This document shows positions 23,078 to 35,300 of a stretch of 64,000 nt of DNA, piece by piece. The notes below the pieces were generated by a model. The model was not told the DNA's origin. It did not search any database and saw only the letters and a list, made by a program, of their open reading frames with translations. The position numbers were made by a program, and so were the translations under genes. Within the stretch, counting starts at the first letter, position 1; every line of letters begins with the position of its first letter. Source of the stretch: Dimargaris cristalligena (lineage: Eukaryota; Kickxellomycota; Dimargaritomycetes; Dimargaritales; Dimargaritaceae); NCBI GenBank assembly GCA_027576995.1, contig JANBQC010000054.1, positions 1-64,000 of the forward strand. The letters run 5' to 3'.

Positions 23078-25462
23078 CTACGGCCCGTGGTCTATAAATA
23101 GGGGCACCAGATGCCCGATACATATACTATGCCGGACAAAGGGGCCCTTATGCATGGCCTGGATACCCTCAACGACCTTCAAGTTTGCTTTCCAGAGCTG
23201 CCCAAAACTCTCCAACACCTGGGTAATTTCGTCCGTAAACCGGACCGCCAGTCGCCGATCGGCCGGATCCACGGGGCAGGGAAACGCGGAACCCATCCCG
23301 TGGATACGTTCGTGACACACCACGGCCGCGGGGTACAGGGAGGCAATCACGAGGGTGTTGTTAATGAAGGCCGGCGGGGCGGCCGAGTCGACTAACAGTT
23401 CGCGCAGCCGGAGGGCGTACAGCCAGCTACGTTCGTGGCATTCCGCTAGGGTACGGTGCGTCAGGTCGCCCGTGGCCCGGAGGGCCTCGTTAAGGGCCGG
23501 TCCGGGAAACGGGGCCGCACTATCAGGCGCATGGCCGTCGAAATGGTTGAGGTAAATGATTAGCATGGAGCAAAGTACCCGAATCTGGTAACCCGAGATT
23601 GCGTTTTCCTTTGCGGGGGTGGTGGTGGTATCTGGGCTCGGCCCCAGGTGGGTGGAATCCTCGTCCGTATACTGGTGGTACCATTGTTCCAGCTCGTGGT
23701 TCAACCCCGGTAGAGCACGGAGCCAGGCCATGGGGTTAGTCATTTGGAGGTCCCGGAGTTGAGCCACGCGGTGGCCCAGCACGGCCACCTCCACTTTAAA
23801 TAAAATGATATTATTCTTAATCCGGGAGTAATCCACCACAGTAGGGTACGCGGCACTCGTATAAATGGGCGAATTAGGGTTAGCCAGCTGTTGGTCCAGC
23901 AGGGGTTCGAATTCATGGTCGGGGCAGGGCGGGTTCACGAAACATTCGTCTAAATCAATTATGGGCTTTTGTCCGCAAATCAGGGCACTGATCGTATCCT
24001 TGAGCAAAATGCCCCACCAACTGACTCGGTGGAGTTCCCGCAGCATTTCATTGCGAATGGCCGGGGCGTCGTCAGCTGAATTTGGTTCAGCGGTAAACAG
24101 GTGGGTCGGCCGGGGAGGTAGGTTGGGATGGTCCAGTAGGTGCAAGCGCGTGGACTGTTGTTTACGGATAAAGGCGGCAACTAGAGACTGGTGCAGGGAA
24201 AACAGGCCCAGGTTAAGCGTGGCTCCGATTAGCATGCCCAGCACGTCATACATGTCCGGACTGAAGTCCTCCAGGCACTGGGGGACTAGGTCAAGGAGCC
24301 GGGCATGATACTCTAGACTCACTTTGCGGGGATGGATATGCTGGAACACGGAATGGTCGGAGAAGGGCGCCGTGGCCAGCATGGCGGCCAATTGGAAGGG
24401 CTTGGAAACCAGGCCCTGGTCCAGCCGAAACAACAGCCGGACATTATTCAAAGGGTTAGCGCCTTGGTGGACAAAGGTGCCGAAAACCTCCATCGTATGG
24501 CGCACCACACTCGAATGGTAGAGTAAGTCGGTCGGCATGATAAGCGACCGGAGGGGAAGCGGGGATGTTGTTAGCGTGTCATCGGAGTCACCGCTGGATG
24601 AGGAAGCAGCGGGGCAGTTCGAGTTGGCCAAGCGCGATATCCGGTGAAGGTACGATACGCCCTGGGCAGGTGCCGGTCGATACCGCATCAATTTGAACAA
24701 TAAGCGGGAGGAGATCTGCCCAATGCCATCGGTGGCCGCACACGTCAACGAAGGCGACAGGGCCCCCGTCTCTAACCCTAGCGGACAGGGTGGTGACAAG
24801 GCCCTATTGAAACTGAATGGTGTTGTTGATCCGGAGGCCTCGAATGGCGCCAAACCGTTATAGCCGCCGACACTATCACCCCACATCGGCAAGCTATCTT
24901 CCCAGGCTGACAGAGCCGGACTGGGCAAGTGTTGGAGGACTACCCCCTCCTCCTCCTCCTCCTGGCTAGATGAAGGTGGGAGGGGGGTTTCGGTGAATCT
25001 AGAAGCATCCGATGAGGTCGAGAAGGTTGCCTGAGCATAGGAAGGTGAGGTACTGGTGCGGCCCGTGGCTGTGGCCGGGGCCAGGGCGAGCGGGAGCCAA
25101 TGATGGCTGGGGCTGTGGTTGTGAGGTTGGGGTGGGGTCGGGGAAACGGTCCCCTCTTGCTGGTAACGTACCTGGGTCGGGGTCGGGGTCGGAGTTGGAG
25201 CCGGGACGACTGAGCTGACCCGAGTCGACATTCGGTAATTAGCGGACCGAGCCAGGGCCTTCCGCTGCCGAGCGGGGGTGAGTTGGTAAATGCATTCGGT
25301 GCCCCATTGTTCGCATTTGGAGCAATGCGGTAGAAGTCGACTGCAGCCGGATTTCCGTTTACGGCAGGCGAGGCAGGAGTACGGGGAGAGGTTGGTACTT
25401 GGTAGAGTGACCCCGAAGGACGACAGCGGGTCGGCGGGGTTCTTAGGGGCAGTGGGATGCAT
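23078..25462 (-). CDS. Zn2Cys6 fungal transcription factor
   Basis: The protein has 794 residues in one exon. The start is taken at the ATG beginning MHPTAPKN because the open frame further upstream lacks an ATG. A binuclear zinc cluster lies near the N-terminus with all six ligands: C30, C33, C40, C47, C50 and C57, spaced C-x2-C-x6-C-x6-C-x2-C-x6-C. Residues ~60-260 are low-complexity, rich in Ser, Pro and Thr, and end in an acidic stretch (QEEEEEG). The remainder, ~300-794, is helical and fits the fungal-specific transcription factor (middle homology) region, with HRVSWWGILLKDTISAL as its typical arginine/tryptophan segment. It should bind CGG-type sites in the nucleus. ERG10 lies just upstream in the same orientation, but nothing in the sequence links the two. 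The target pathway is unknown. Confidence 0.85.
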   Translation of the reverse strand: MHPTAPKNPADPLSSFGVTLPSTNLSPYSCLACRKRKSGCSRLLPHCSKCEQWGTECIYQLTPARQRKALARSANYRMSTRVSSVVPAPTPTPTPTQVRYQQEGTVSPTPPQPHNHSPSHHWLPLALAPATATGRTSTSPSYAQATFSTSSDASRFTETPLPPSSSQEEEEEGVVLQHLPSPALSAWEDSLPMWGDSVGGYNGLAPFEASGSTTPFSFNRALSPPCPLGLETGALSPSLTCAATDGIGQISSRLLFKLMRYRPAPAQGVSYLHRISRLANSNCPAASSSSGDSDDTLTTSPLPLRSLIMPTDLLYHSSVVRHTMEVFGTFVHQGANPLNNVRLLFRLDQGLVSKPFQLAAMLATAPFSDHSVFQHIHPRKVSLEYHARLLDLVPQCLEDFSPDMYDVLGMLIGATLNLGLFSLHQSLVAAFIRKQQSTRLHLLDHPNLPPRPTHLFTAEPNSADDAPAIRNEMLRELHRVSWWGILLKDTISALICGQKPIIDLDECFVNPPCPDHEFEPLLDQQLANPNSPIYTSAAYPTVVDYSRIKNNIILFKVEVAVLGHRVAQLRDLQMTNPMAWLRALPGLNHELEQWYHQYTDEDSTHLGPSPDTTTTPAKENAISGYQIRVLCSMLIIYLNHFDGHAPDSAAPFPGPALNEALRATGDLTHRTLAECHERSWLYALRLRELLVDSAAPPAFINNTLVIASLYPAAVVCHERIHGMGSAFPCPVDPADRRLAVRFTDEITQVLESFGQLWKANLKVVEGIQAMHKGPFVRHSICIGHLVPLFIDHGP

Positions 25463-26195
25463 AAAATATAAAATGTGGCTGCTGGCAGGTCTAAGCCGGC
25501 AATATTGTATAGAGAGATGGGGGGAGGGTACCGGATTTAGTGTGATTAGGTATAACAAGGGTGAGTATTTGGTAGCATTTGGGAGTCGGATGAGGAAGTT
25601 GACCAGGTGACATTATAAAATAGTAAGTAACGCTTTTCGGAAATTTTCCCGGTAGGAAGAGGGCCTTTTATAGCAGGAGGTCCTGTTGGCTGGCGGGATT
25701 GGTGGGAATTATCTACACTCAAGACCCAGAATGCCCAAATTAAGTGTGAGTGCTCATGGGTGACGTACAGTAGGTTCTTCAGTCTTGGTGTGACGATGGG
25801 AGTGTTGATAAACTGTAAACATCTGATAGATCCCATTTTTAGGTTATGAAGGCGGGGCGACCTCTGGGAACAACCATGCCAAGAAATTCATAGATAGTGA
25901 TTTCTATATAACACAGTATTCACCAGCCACAGATATCGCACTATATAACATTGTATTCATTAGTCCCGCAGTCAACTATAATAAGCCAAACCCCCACAAC
26001 CTCTTGCGGGCAATAGAGAAACCACTGCATAAAAATTACTCCAACTGCCTATGGCATACTCGAATATTCAATATCAATCATTTTATTTATATATTTATGT
26101 ATTTATGTATTAAAAGCACCTGTAACAAAGTAAAATCAGCACGTAAATAGCTTACATCTTCTGAAAACGCAAGCAAGGCGAAATTATAATTTACG
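25463..26195. other. Spacer between ERG10 3' end and Zn2Cys6 gene 5' end
   Basis: AT-rich DNA without a supported gene. A minus-strand AATAAA at 26092-26097 lies ~100 bases after the ERG10 stop. Confidence 0.5.
26092..26097 (-). promoter_or_regulatory. Likely polyadenylation signal of ERG10
   Basis: The minus strand reads AATAAA about 100 bases downstream of the ERG10 stop codon, a typical distance, in AT-rich context. Confidence 0.4.
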
Positions 26196-28000
26196 TTAAA
26201 GGCGTTGGATCACCACAGCACTGGCACCGCCTCCGCCGTTACACACGCTAGCCACACCAAACTGGCCCGGCTTAAGCAAGTGGGTCAGGGTGACGAGGAT
26301 ACGACAGCCCGATGACCCAATTGGGTGTCCCAGGGCCACGGCTCCACCAGCGATGTTGCACTTCTCCGGGTCGATGCCCAACAACTGTTCGTTCACGCGG
26401 GCGACCACGCTGAACGCCTCGTTGAATTCGAATAAACTGATATCGGACAACTGCAGGCCGGCGCGCTTCAGGGCAATGGGGACGGCCAACGACGGAGCGA
26501 TGGTGAATTCGTAGGGGTGGGTGGCCGCATCGGCATAGGACACGATGCGGGCTAAAGGCTGGGCACCGAGTTCCTTGGCCCGCTCCTCGGCCATCAGGAC
26601 CATGGCTGATGCACCGTCGTTCAGTGTACTAGCGTTGGCCGCAGTGACGGTACCACCCTGTTTCTTAAAGACCGGGGCCAGGGAGGCGATCTTGGCGAAA
26701 TTCACCTTGGTGAACTCCTCATCCTTCTCGATGATAACCTCGCCCTTGCGGGAGGTTAGGGTGACGGGCACTACCTCGTTTTTGAAGATACCGTTTTCCC
26801 AAGCGGCCGCGGCGCGCTTGTAAGAGGTGATGGCGTGTTCATCTTGGACTTCCCGGGAGATCTTGAACTTTTCGGCGGTTCGTTCGGCGCAGGACCCCAT
26901 GTGCACTTGATCGTAGACATCCCACAGACCATCCTTAATGATGCTGTCCTCCAACTTCTGGTGACCGAAACTGGCACCACGGGGGGCCAAATACGGGGCA
27001 TTGGACATGCTCTCCATCCCGCCAGCCACCATGATTCCGGTGGTGCCGGTTTGGATATTCTGGGCAGCCAACATGACCGCCTTCATACCAGAAGCGCACA
27101 CCTTGTTGATAGTAGTGGCCGGGGTAGTCGGCTCGCAGCCTGGAGGTAGAAATGAAAAGTCATCATGTAAATAGCGTAGTGAAGTGCGTGATGAGTATAT
27201 TACACATAGGAGGTGGTGATGGAAAGGTGCATCTTCGAATACCACCTGTCAATAGAAGGGACAGGGTTCAGAATTCAATACGAAAGCCGGACCTGTGTTA
27301 ACTATAGACTACCGGCCAGTAGCCGCGGTTTTTATACACAATAATAGATGCTTACCTGCAGCAAGAGCGACCTGGGTAGCCGGGGCCTGGCCAAGACTAG
27401 CCTGGAGAACGTTGCCCATGTAGACCTCCTCGACCTGTCCCGGTTTGATACCTGATATAGATTGTAAGAGAAAAGTATTCGATTCAAAATACGGGGGTTA
27501 ATTAGATGTGTAATACAATCTAGCCGATCTGAAGAAGAGAACTGGATTTCTAGGTGGGCAGCTAAAAGGGTGGGCGGAATAAAAGTAGGGGAACAATTAG
27601 ACTGACCCACAGTGACCCCTTTTTAATCCGACTGCCTAAAAGCCCAGACTTTGGCTTCCAGCATCAATAGTAAACGTACCAGAGCGACTAATGGCATTCT
27701 TAACGGCGTGGGCACCGAGGGCGGTGGCGCTAAGCTTGGAGAGTGAGCCGCCGAAGCAACCGACGGGGGTACGGACTGTGGTTAGGTTGTGTGGTGGTGG
27801 TGGTGGGTGGGTTGGTGTTAGTTAGGTGGGAGAAGCGAACTACTTAGTATAGACCACCTGGTTTATTATATTAGCTGGGCGGTGGGAAGAGTGGGATTGG
27901 AAGCTGAATGAGGACTCCGCCGGGTACTATAATAGGTTATCCGAATCCAGCTGGGCTTACCTGCCGAGGTGATGACGGTGCTAATTAGGGAGGGAGCCAT
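26196..28000 (-). CDS. ERG10: Acetyl-CoA C-acetyltransferase (thiolase), cytosolic type
   Basis: This thiolase condenses two acetyl-CoA to acetoacetyl-CoA, the first step toward mevalonate and sterols. Four exons, 28000-27961, 27775-27680, 27451-27356 and 27139-26196, join in phase 1 each time over GT-AG introns of 185, 228 and 216 bases, giving 391 residues. The catalytic residues are present: nucleophile C92 in [12 protein letters not shown]349 in GHPIGSSG, and C377 in [11 protein letters not shown]. The [11 protein letters not shown] motif is also intact. The N-terminus [19 protein letters not shown] goes straight into the first thiolase strand with no targeting extension, and the C-terminus (IQRL) is not a peroxisomal PTS1, so the cytosolic sterol-pathway enzyme is the best call. 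A degradative thiolase is unlikely. Confidence 0.93.
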
Positions 28001-29600
28001 ATTGCGGAACTCGGAAAGAGAGGCTAAGGTACATACACGAACAACTCGCTGCTGGGGAGATGAGAGGGCAAGGTAGACAAATACGGGGTTTTAATAAAAA
28101 ATGACCAGGGTGACTGTGTACGAGTAGTAATAAGAAAGTAGAGAAGGAGAACGGGGAGAAAGAGAGAGAGGGAAGCCTTGCTCAGTGGGTAAAATCAAAA
28201 GTAACCGCAGGGACGCTAAGAGACGGTTGAGGTAGGGGGAGGGGCACACCATATAGATAGAGATAAATAATTATATAGATAAAGTTCAACGCAGTGCACA
28301 TGCCAGTCCCATTCAAGTGTATACTTCACCTCCCCCAATCCCTGATTAAGCCCTTCTCTCCCTCTTTCGCATATCTTTATAGCCAGGTTTGGACTGCTTT
28401 TTCGGAAGAGCCTATTACATTTCATCACGGGGCCCATTAATAACATCTCGCAGGGCAGTCGTATGTTCCCCATGGGAACTTCAGTGTTATTCATAACTCC
28501 AAGCACCAATCATCTACCCATGACTAGTCACAATTTCGCTGGGCCTGAGAGGGAGATTAGCCCCAGAGCAAAGCCCTCCTCCCTTCTCCTATTGGGCTGC
28601 AGGCTTGACCCAAAGGTGCGCTCTAGATACCAGTATTAAATTATCCAGGCCGGTCTCATTCGGAAATTCCAATTAGGATTCAGAGTGACCTGTTCAGTTT
28701 GTTCTTCATTAATAATAATATAAAAAAATAGTACCAAACAGGTGCCAAAATTTACCAAAATGGACATGGGTTTGCCGAGAGTTAGGGAAAGAAATATTTC
28801 ACTTCCTAACCGGCCATCTGTCCGCGAGGCTTACCAGCGAGAGCGTCAGTCTTCCGAATGGTTGGAAGGATGGCACTATCACCAGCCCTCTCCAATGATT
28901 AAATATATGTTAAACGTTGGGTGTTATAGAGAGGCACATATCTATATTTCCAGGACGAATAGGTAACTCGAAAATAGTAGCCCCATCGGGCCGTAAAGGG
29001 GGTGGAGACCCCATACCCCCCACCCTAGCAAACTAGGCGACATGGCAGGTAGGCGCTGGGAAGTTCCAGAGATCAGCCGCACCTTATAGCTGCTCATATA
29101 TCTGGCCTGATCATGGGCTCATGGAGGAGGCCAACAGGACCACGGAAATGGTGAAAGTATATATATATATATATATATATCCGCACTCAGGTGGGGAATA
29201 AGCATTAAATAGGTTAAATAAACGGCGTGGTCGGGGACCGGAGGAAGTAAGACAGCCAATGAGCTAGTACTTGTGGGGAACTAATAACCAAAAACAAATA
29301 TAACAAATGATCCGGGTATGCGGAGACCAAAAAATGAAGTGGGTTTAAAACAAATAGAACAAATAGGTTAATGGTGGTGGTAATAATGGGTGGAATGGTG
29401 AGGGAAGGTGTTGTTCAAAACCGGTGTAAAAATCCACCAAACATGGTGAGGGGGATTTTGGGCACTGTGGTAATGAGTGAGATTATTAAGGGAAGGCCCG
29501 GAAATGAAGGAAGGGGGGGTGGTTATAATAAATGAGTGAAAATAAATACATGGATATGCGAGGAGGAGAGGAAAGGGGGCTATACGATAGAGCGGCGCCA
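28001..29600. other. Spacer between C2H2 gene 3' end and ERG10 5' end
   Basis: No supported gene. A plus-strand frame around 28742-28966 is somewhat protein-like but has a GTG start and no recognisable domain. A TA tract lies at 29159-29180. Confidence 0.4.
29159..29180. repeat. (AT)n microsatellite
   Basis: An alternating AT tract of 22 bases in a spacer. Confidence 0.9.
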
Positions 29601-30914
29601 TTATCCAGAATCAGCCTGGCAGTCCTGTTTAGGGAATTTCAGTAGATGGCGCTGAAGGGCATCGTTCCGAGAGAAGCTCTTATTACAATGGGAACACTCG
29701 TACTGCCGCTCTCCCTGGTGTAAGGACGATTTATGCCTTGCCAAATCATGGCGACGACTAAACGCCTTGGAGCACTGGTCGCACCTGAAGACACGGGCCT
29801 GGTTAGGGTAATGGGTCTGTTCGTGGGTGCGCAGATTATAAGCCCGGGCGGACACAAAGGTGCATCCTTCGAAGTGGCAGGGGAATCGCCGCTTGTCGGA
29901 GCGCTTGCCGGATGGGGGTGGGGAAGTAGAGGAGGATGCGCCCTCGTCGGTCGAAGGTGGGGTATGTTCGGAGCCTTGGCTTACTTTCCGGCGTTTGACG
30001 GAGCGGTGGCGGGGAGGCTGGACATCGGAAGGTACGGGGCCAGGGCGTTCAGCAGCGGCAGTAGTGGTGGAATTGGAGCGCTGGGTCGAAGAGGGGGACG
30101 CATCGAGGTGAATGCGGGTCACGTCGGATAGGGGTTCGGACACCTCATCGAGCGGTGCGAATAGACTGGTGGACGGGTTGAGGTCGGCGGTGTGGTCCAT
30201 ATAGGGTACATCGGGAGTAGGCTGATATAAACTGAACGGATATTCGAAGGGGGTGGATAGGCCGGGTTGGGGAGCAGGACTAAACAGGACGGTCGGGTTG
30301 AAGGGAGTGGTGGGGCTTATTAGCTGACCCCCGGGAAAAAATGGACTGAATAGGTCGGGGTATTGGGAGTCAAAGTCAATAGTGGGGCTGTTTTGCAGGG
30401 AGTCTTGAAGCAGCATTGTCTGGGGAGTAGGGAATTCCGCGTGGGCGGTCTCTTGGGGGGTGAAGAGAATGGCGGGATTCTGGATAGGCGTAAACTGGGG
30501 TGTAAAGGCGGCCCAGCTCAACAGCGAGGGAGCATCCAAGATATGGGGGGACTGGAGGAAGTTCAAAGTGTCGGGGAGTGGGATTGGGGGGTCGTCGTAA
30601 GGCACGTTGACGGCATTGTCAATGATGGGTAGGGTGGGAGTGGCGAACGACATGGTTTCGGGGAGGGGGGTGGCCACCAGTGACATGAAGGGAGACTTGA
30701 TGGAGGACATGCCAGCGGTGATGGCCTGGGAGGAAGACCGGTCAAGGCCAAGACCCCCCGAGCCTTGAGTGCATAGACGTGGAGTGACGGGCGGCACCGG
30801 TAGAGCAAGAAAGTCGGATTGGCTTACGAACTGACCTCCTGGATCCGCAGCCACGGGGGTGCAGTGAAAAAGATCGGGTTCGCTGAAGCTGGGAACTTTG
30901 GTCAGTTCGTTCAT
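29601..30914 (-). CDS. C2H2 zinc-finger transcription factor
   Basis: The protein has 437 residues in one exon, starting at the ATG of MNELTKVPSF; the frame upstream of it opens with TTG only. Residues 1-340 are low-complexity (Pro, Ser, Thr) with scattered aromatic and acidic residues, resembling an activation region. Three tandem C2H2 fingers close the protein: ~344-368 (CHFEGC...HEQTH), ~376-399 (CDQC...HKSSLH) and ~405-432 (CSHC...H). The third ends HLLKFPKQDC, so its last ligand is displaced or replaced by cysteine. The FSRRHDLARH and FSRNDALQRH helices resemble fungal stress- or calcium-type C2H2 factors, but I cannot assign an orthologue. A basic segment (RSVKRRKVS) just upstream of the fingers may be a nuclear signal. 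It is transcribed divergently from the KAR9-like gene. Confidence 0.85.
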   Translation of the reverse strand: MNELTKVPSFSEPDLFHCTPVAADPGGQFVSQSDFLALPVPPVTPRLCTQGSGGLGLDRSSSQAITAGMSSIKSPFMSLVATPLPETMSFATPTLPIIDNAVNVPYDDPPIPLPDTLNFLQSPHILDAPSLLSWAAFTPQFTPIQNPAILFTPQETAHAEFPTPQTMLLQDSLQNSPTIDFDSQYPDLFSPFFPGGQLISPTTPFNPTVLFSPAPQPGLSTPFEYPFSLYQPTPDVPYMDHTADLNPSTSLFAPLDEVSEPLSDVTRIHLDASPSSTQRSNSTTTAAAERPGPVPSDVQPPRHRSVKRRKVSQGSEHTPPSTDEGASSSTSPPPSGKRSDKRRFPCHFEGCTFVSARAYNLRTHEQTHYPNQARVFRCDQCSKAFSRRHDLARHKSSLHQGERQYECSHCNKSFSRNDALQRHLLKFPKQDCQADSG

Positions 30915-32315
30915 GGGAAGCGCAGGGGCCGCACACTGGGCGGAGGGGGAGAGTGTTAGTAACAATGTAGGAAAAGTGTGTGGATAGGGTATCTACCGAA
31001 GCGGTAATATAAGTAAGTAGTAAGTATATTAATAGCAGTTCACCGAATAGAGAAGTGCACCGAAAGAGAACAAGGAAGGAGGGGTCGCGCCCGGGTCAAT
31101 TAGCACAAAGCGAGGCTAAATAAAAAGAAGGTTTGCGAGCGGGGAGGGTGAGCTAGTTAAATAAATAAATAAGTAGTGATAAAAAGGACCGGCGTATACC
31201 GCAGAGGCGAGGGAAGGGTTAAAGCGAGAAGGCGAGGTAAGCAAGAGGAGAATAGACAGGCGAGCACACGGCGGGCGACATTGGCCAGGCAGAGGAAAAA
31301 GGCGGGCACTTGGCACGGAGAACGAGGGAGATGTGTGTGAGAGAAACGGACGGAGAGTATCCAAGGGCAGGGAACGACGACGATACGAAAAGAATATTTA
31401 AACGATAACGAAAGAAAGAATGAGAAAGAAGGAAAGGAAAAGCAGGCCAAAGCGAGCCAAGGTAAATACCCCACACGTTCTCTCACCTGGCGTTTCTCTA
31501 GTGTGGTTGGCTGTCTATGCATATAGTTTTGGCAGGAAAAATCCAAAAGGGCCACGACGACGCTTGGACCGTATGCGCATAGGTAATAGCTATTATAGGA
31601 TATATGATGATAGGTCAAGTGCCGCAGCCCCCTCCCGTCGCTGGTTGGAGGAGAAGGAAGAGGAGGGCCCCCTGCCCTGGCAAACCATCTCCACCACCAT
31701 CACTCCATTAACCGTGGGCTATAGAAGGCCAATTATATACTATTATAGCAGTAGTGGCTCAATGGGAAGAAACCCTTGAATAGGCCTATATTATTTACCC
31801 AACGTGACTGAGCCGGCTAGCCGACCGTAATTATTATTGATCTCCCCTTAAAATTGAAATCCTCACGGCAATGCAGCCGCCGTCTGCATACATTCCTCTT
31901 TCTTAGCAATGGCTATTATATATTCTCTCCCCATAAAAGGCCTTCCCCCCTGAATGCGCATATAGACAGACTACACCACCCAGTCATTATTATCACTATG
32001 ACTACTATTCTTCCTCCTTTGTATGCACACCCAAGCCCTCTCTCTTTCTCTATCTATCTCTCTCTCTCTCCCTCCCCCAATATTCCTAGCCGGCCCGTAC
32101 TAAACCGAAATACTTTCTTTGGACTTCTCCCTTTCCCTTTCTCTTCCGCTTCGGTTGCCCTGGGTTTCTGCCCCGCTGGATATATCTATCCTTTCACCAA
32201 CTAGTCCCTCCTCTCCATCCACGAATTCCTCCCCTCTCTGCTATAATCCCCCCAACCCTACCCATCCCGACCTAATCTCCCACCGCCCCTCACTGCTTCC
32301 CCTCTCTACCGCCGG
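30915..32315. other. Divergent promoter region between C2H2 gene and KAR9-like gene
   Basis: About 1.4 kb separates the two start codons. No gene is supported. The right end is pyrimidine-rich on the plus strand (32030-32310), a common feature of fungal promoters and leaders. Confidence 0.5.
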
Positions 32316-35300
32316 ATGGCGTCCGCTACCTCCTACGCCTCCGACTCCTCGGTCTATGAGGATGCCCTCTCGGCCCAGGGCGACACCATCGACCAGGTCC
32401 TGGCCCTGTCGCCCCGGCTAGCCCCACGTCCCGGCGCTCCCGAGCCCCCCACCGCTACCCTAGGTCGTTTGACCCGCCGTTCCAGTGTCCGCCGGGACAG
32501 CACCAAGCATGCCTCCGTGTCCCTACCCCAAATGCTCGACAACTTCGGCAGTGGTGCCCGGGAGGTCGAGCTCTGGCTGGAGGCCGCCAAAGTCTATCTT
32601 GAGTCCATCGATATCCGCGCCATACCCGACAGCAACCGCTCCTGCCTGGAATTCGCCGCCATGATGAAGGATTTCACCCCCACCATGGAGCTACTCTGCG
32701 AATTGGGCGACAGTATCCAGTCCCGCATTGAGCGCATCCAGGCCAGTTTACCGCCCGATGAACAGGCCCTGCGCGACCAACAGGCCAATCAGGCCAAGGT
32801 ACTGCTCCATCGCATCCTGGCCGATTGGAAAATCATTAATCTCAACTTCGGTCATATCAAGAAGCAACTCCTCGAGGCACAGTACGCTGACGAGCTTTAT
32901 GCCGCCATTTATCATATGCAAACCGATATACGTCAGTATGTGGGCAGCGTCGAGGCCTTTGAACGTCAGTGGACCGCCACCCATGCCCCCTGCGTCTCCC
33001 CCGCCCATCATCATTATACCTCCGAATCCCCCGCCCCCGTTGTGGCCACCTCCAAGTCCTTCTTGGGCATTGCCACTGAGAAAATCCAACGCCAAGAGGA
33101 CCATGCCCTGGCCCGTCTCCATCAGCAAGTGGCTTCATTCGAGCCCCGACTGCAGCACCTTCGGACCCGCGTCAGCAAATTTATCAGCATTCAGTTGAAC
33201 CACCTTTTGCCCACCGACAGCCCCTTTTTGACTTTCCAGGAATTCTATGACGTGGTAGTTCGCGAGTGGGAGGACCTACGCGACCATTTAGAGCTGCTAA
33301 AGCGCCGCGTCATTTCCGAGCGCTGGGTCTACATTTTCGAGGATCTCTCCGCCGAAATTGCCGCCGATATGAATAACCTAGTTCACCTCGTTCAGGACAC
33401 CCGGGGCGATATCATCAAAGTGAAGAGTACCGCCTCCGATTCCCGCGACCTACGGCTCGGCATCGAAGCCGTGCGCTCCAATTTCTATCAGCAGCGGCAT
33501 CGGCCCCTGCAAACCGTCACTAAACTTTTCCGCCACCTCGCCACCAGTTATGACAAGGAGGTGCTCAAGCAGCGGAAACCCGGCCTGGTTCGCCACTACC
33601 ACGACTTGCAGCAGACTTGGTACGAAGTGCAGGAGGGCCTGTGCCACCTGGAAGCGGAATTAAACCACATCATTGGGTCCCCGGGGAGCCAGCCGACTTC
33701 CTCCGTATCCAGCACTGATACCGACTCGGTTGCCATACTATCTACGGTTGGACCCCTGATCAGGGCCCTGGAGCAGTACCGCATTTCGGAAGAGCCCAAC
33801 CGCCAGGTGGTGTCGCCGCCGCTCTCCCCGGTATCTGGCCCTACTTCGGTCGCCGATTCTTCCTCCCCGCCCGGTACCCTAGCCCCCCGTAAGTCCGCCC
33901 CCACGGTTCCGCGCTCCCTTTTGCCCCGACCCAAGACCCCCAACACCAACGGTCCCCCGGCCCCGACTCCCTTAACCCGCAAGTCCTTTGATGCCTCCAT
34001 GGGATCATCTTCTCGAGCCGTTTCATCCCTGGAGGTACGCCGGTGCAAGACCCCGTCCCTCCTACCCCGGCCCAAAACCCCTCAGCGATCCAGGGCCACC
34101 TCCCCCAGTCAAGGGTACCCCAGCCAACCCGTCCCCGCTTTGCCAATTCAGCAACGCATGTCCCCGCCAGGGGACCGGGCCAAATCCCGGGCCACTACCC
34201 CCGTAGGACCCACCACCGCCTATGGCTCCCCGACCTCCTTGGCTAACCGAATGCTCGAAAGTCCCGCGCTACCCAGGGCCACCTATACTGTGACCCTCAG
34301 GGGCAAAGGTGGGGGAGCGACTTCCAGCGGATCCACCAGTCGGTCTCGTACTCCTGGGGCCTCCTCCCCCGCCCCGGCCACCCCGAGTTATACCGACACT
34401 GATTCGCCGGCTATCACGGTTGATGGCCTCACCAATATGGATGTCCTGTTGACCCGAGCCAAGACCCCGACCAACCGTCTTAATGGCGGCCGCTACTCCC
34501 GACTTTTGGTCACCCCGCCTGTACTACCAATGAGCAGCCAGCGTTTACCTCGGCGGTCGGTAAGTCCCACCAGTTTTATGGCAGGGCTGCCTCGGATGGG
34601 ATCCCCGCCGCTCCACGCCCCGATGCCCAGCCTTGGACAAGCCCTGGCCCAGTCCTCGATGACCACCCCGTCACGGGGCCCTTCGGGTGGAACCGACCGT
34701 CTTCCCCCGCGCCCTCGCCGCACTAGTATCACCTCTTCCGGTTCGTCAACGTACTCCCCGCGTACCAAAACCCCGATATCAGGAACCACTGATCGCTCCC
34801 TATCGTCCCTTATTCTGACCCCCAATTCACCGCAGCTCCCGCTAGGCCACCTCACTCGGACGACGCGCCAGTCTGGGTCCCCCCGCATCGGACCTGCTTC
34901 GGCTTCCCATCGACGCCCAATCGGCGGAGCAGCCACCGATATTGGCACGGGCACTCGCTCAACTACCGAAGAACCCACTAGCGACATTTTGGTGGCCCTG
35001 GCCAACCTACCCCAGCGCGTTGCCCTAGATACGAAGGATTCCCTGGATACTGCGGTGGCCAAGGTGGTTGCCCAATCCCCCGTGCCGATCTCCACCTACC
35101 GGATCCAGACCGCCAAATACTACTTTGGCCTTCACCATAACCACGAACTATTGGATTCCGCTAACCCCGGATCCTCCAGTGAGGTTGGTAAATTAGCTCA
35201 CTGTCGACTGCGCTCCTCCTCGTTAACTCGCCCGGGTCGGGAACCAACCGCCTCTCAGCGTCGGTCCGAAATCACCCCCAGTGACTGTCCAGTGCAGGTA

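Noticed and set aside
25463..25558. Upstream extension of the Zn2Cys6 protein
   Set aside because: The extension begins at TTG and has no ATG; fungal nuclear genes normally start at ATG, so MHPTAPKN was taken.
28742..28966. Plus-strand frame containing WLEGWHYHQPSP
   Set aside because: Opens with GTG; no domain or splice partners found.
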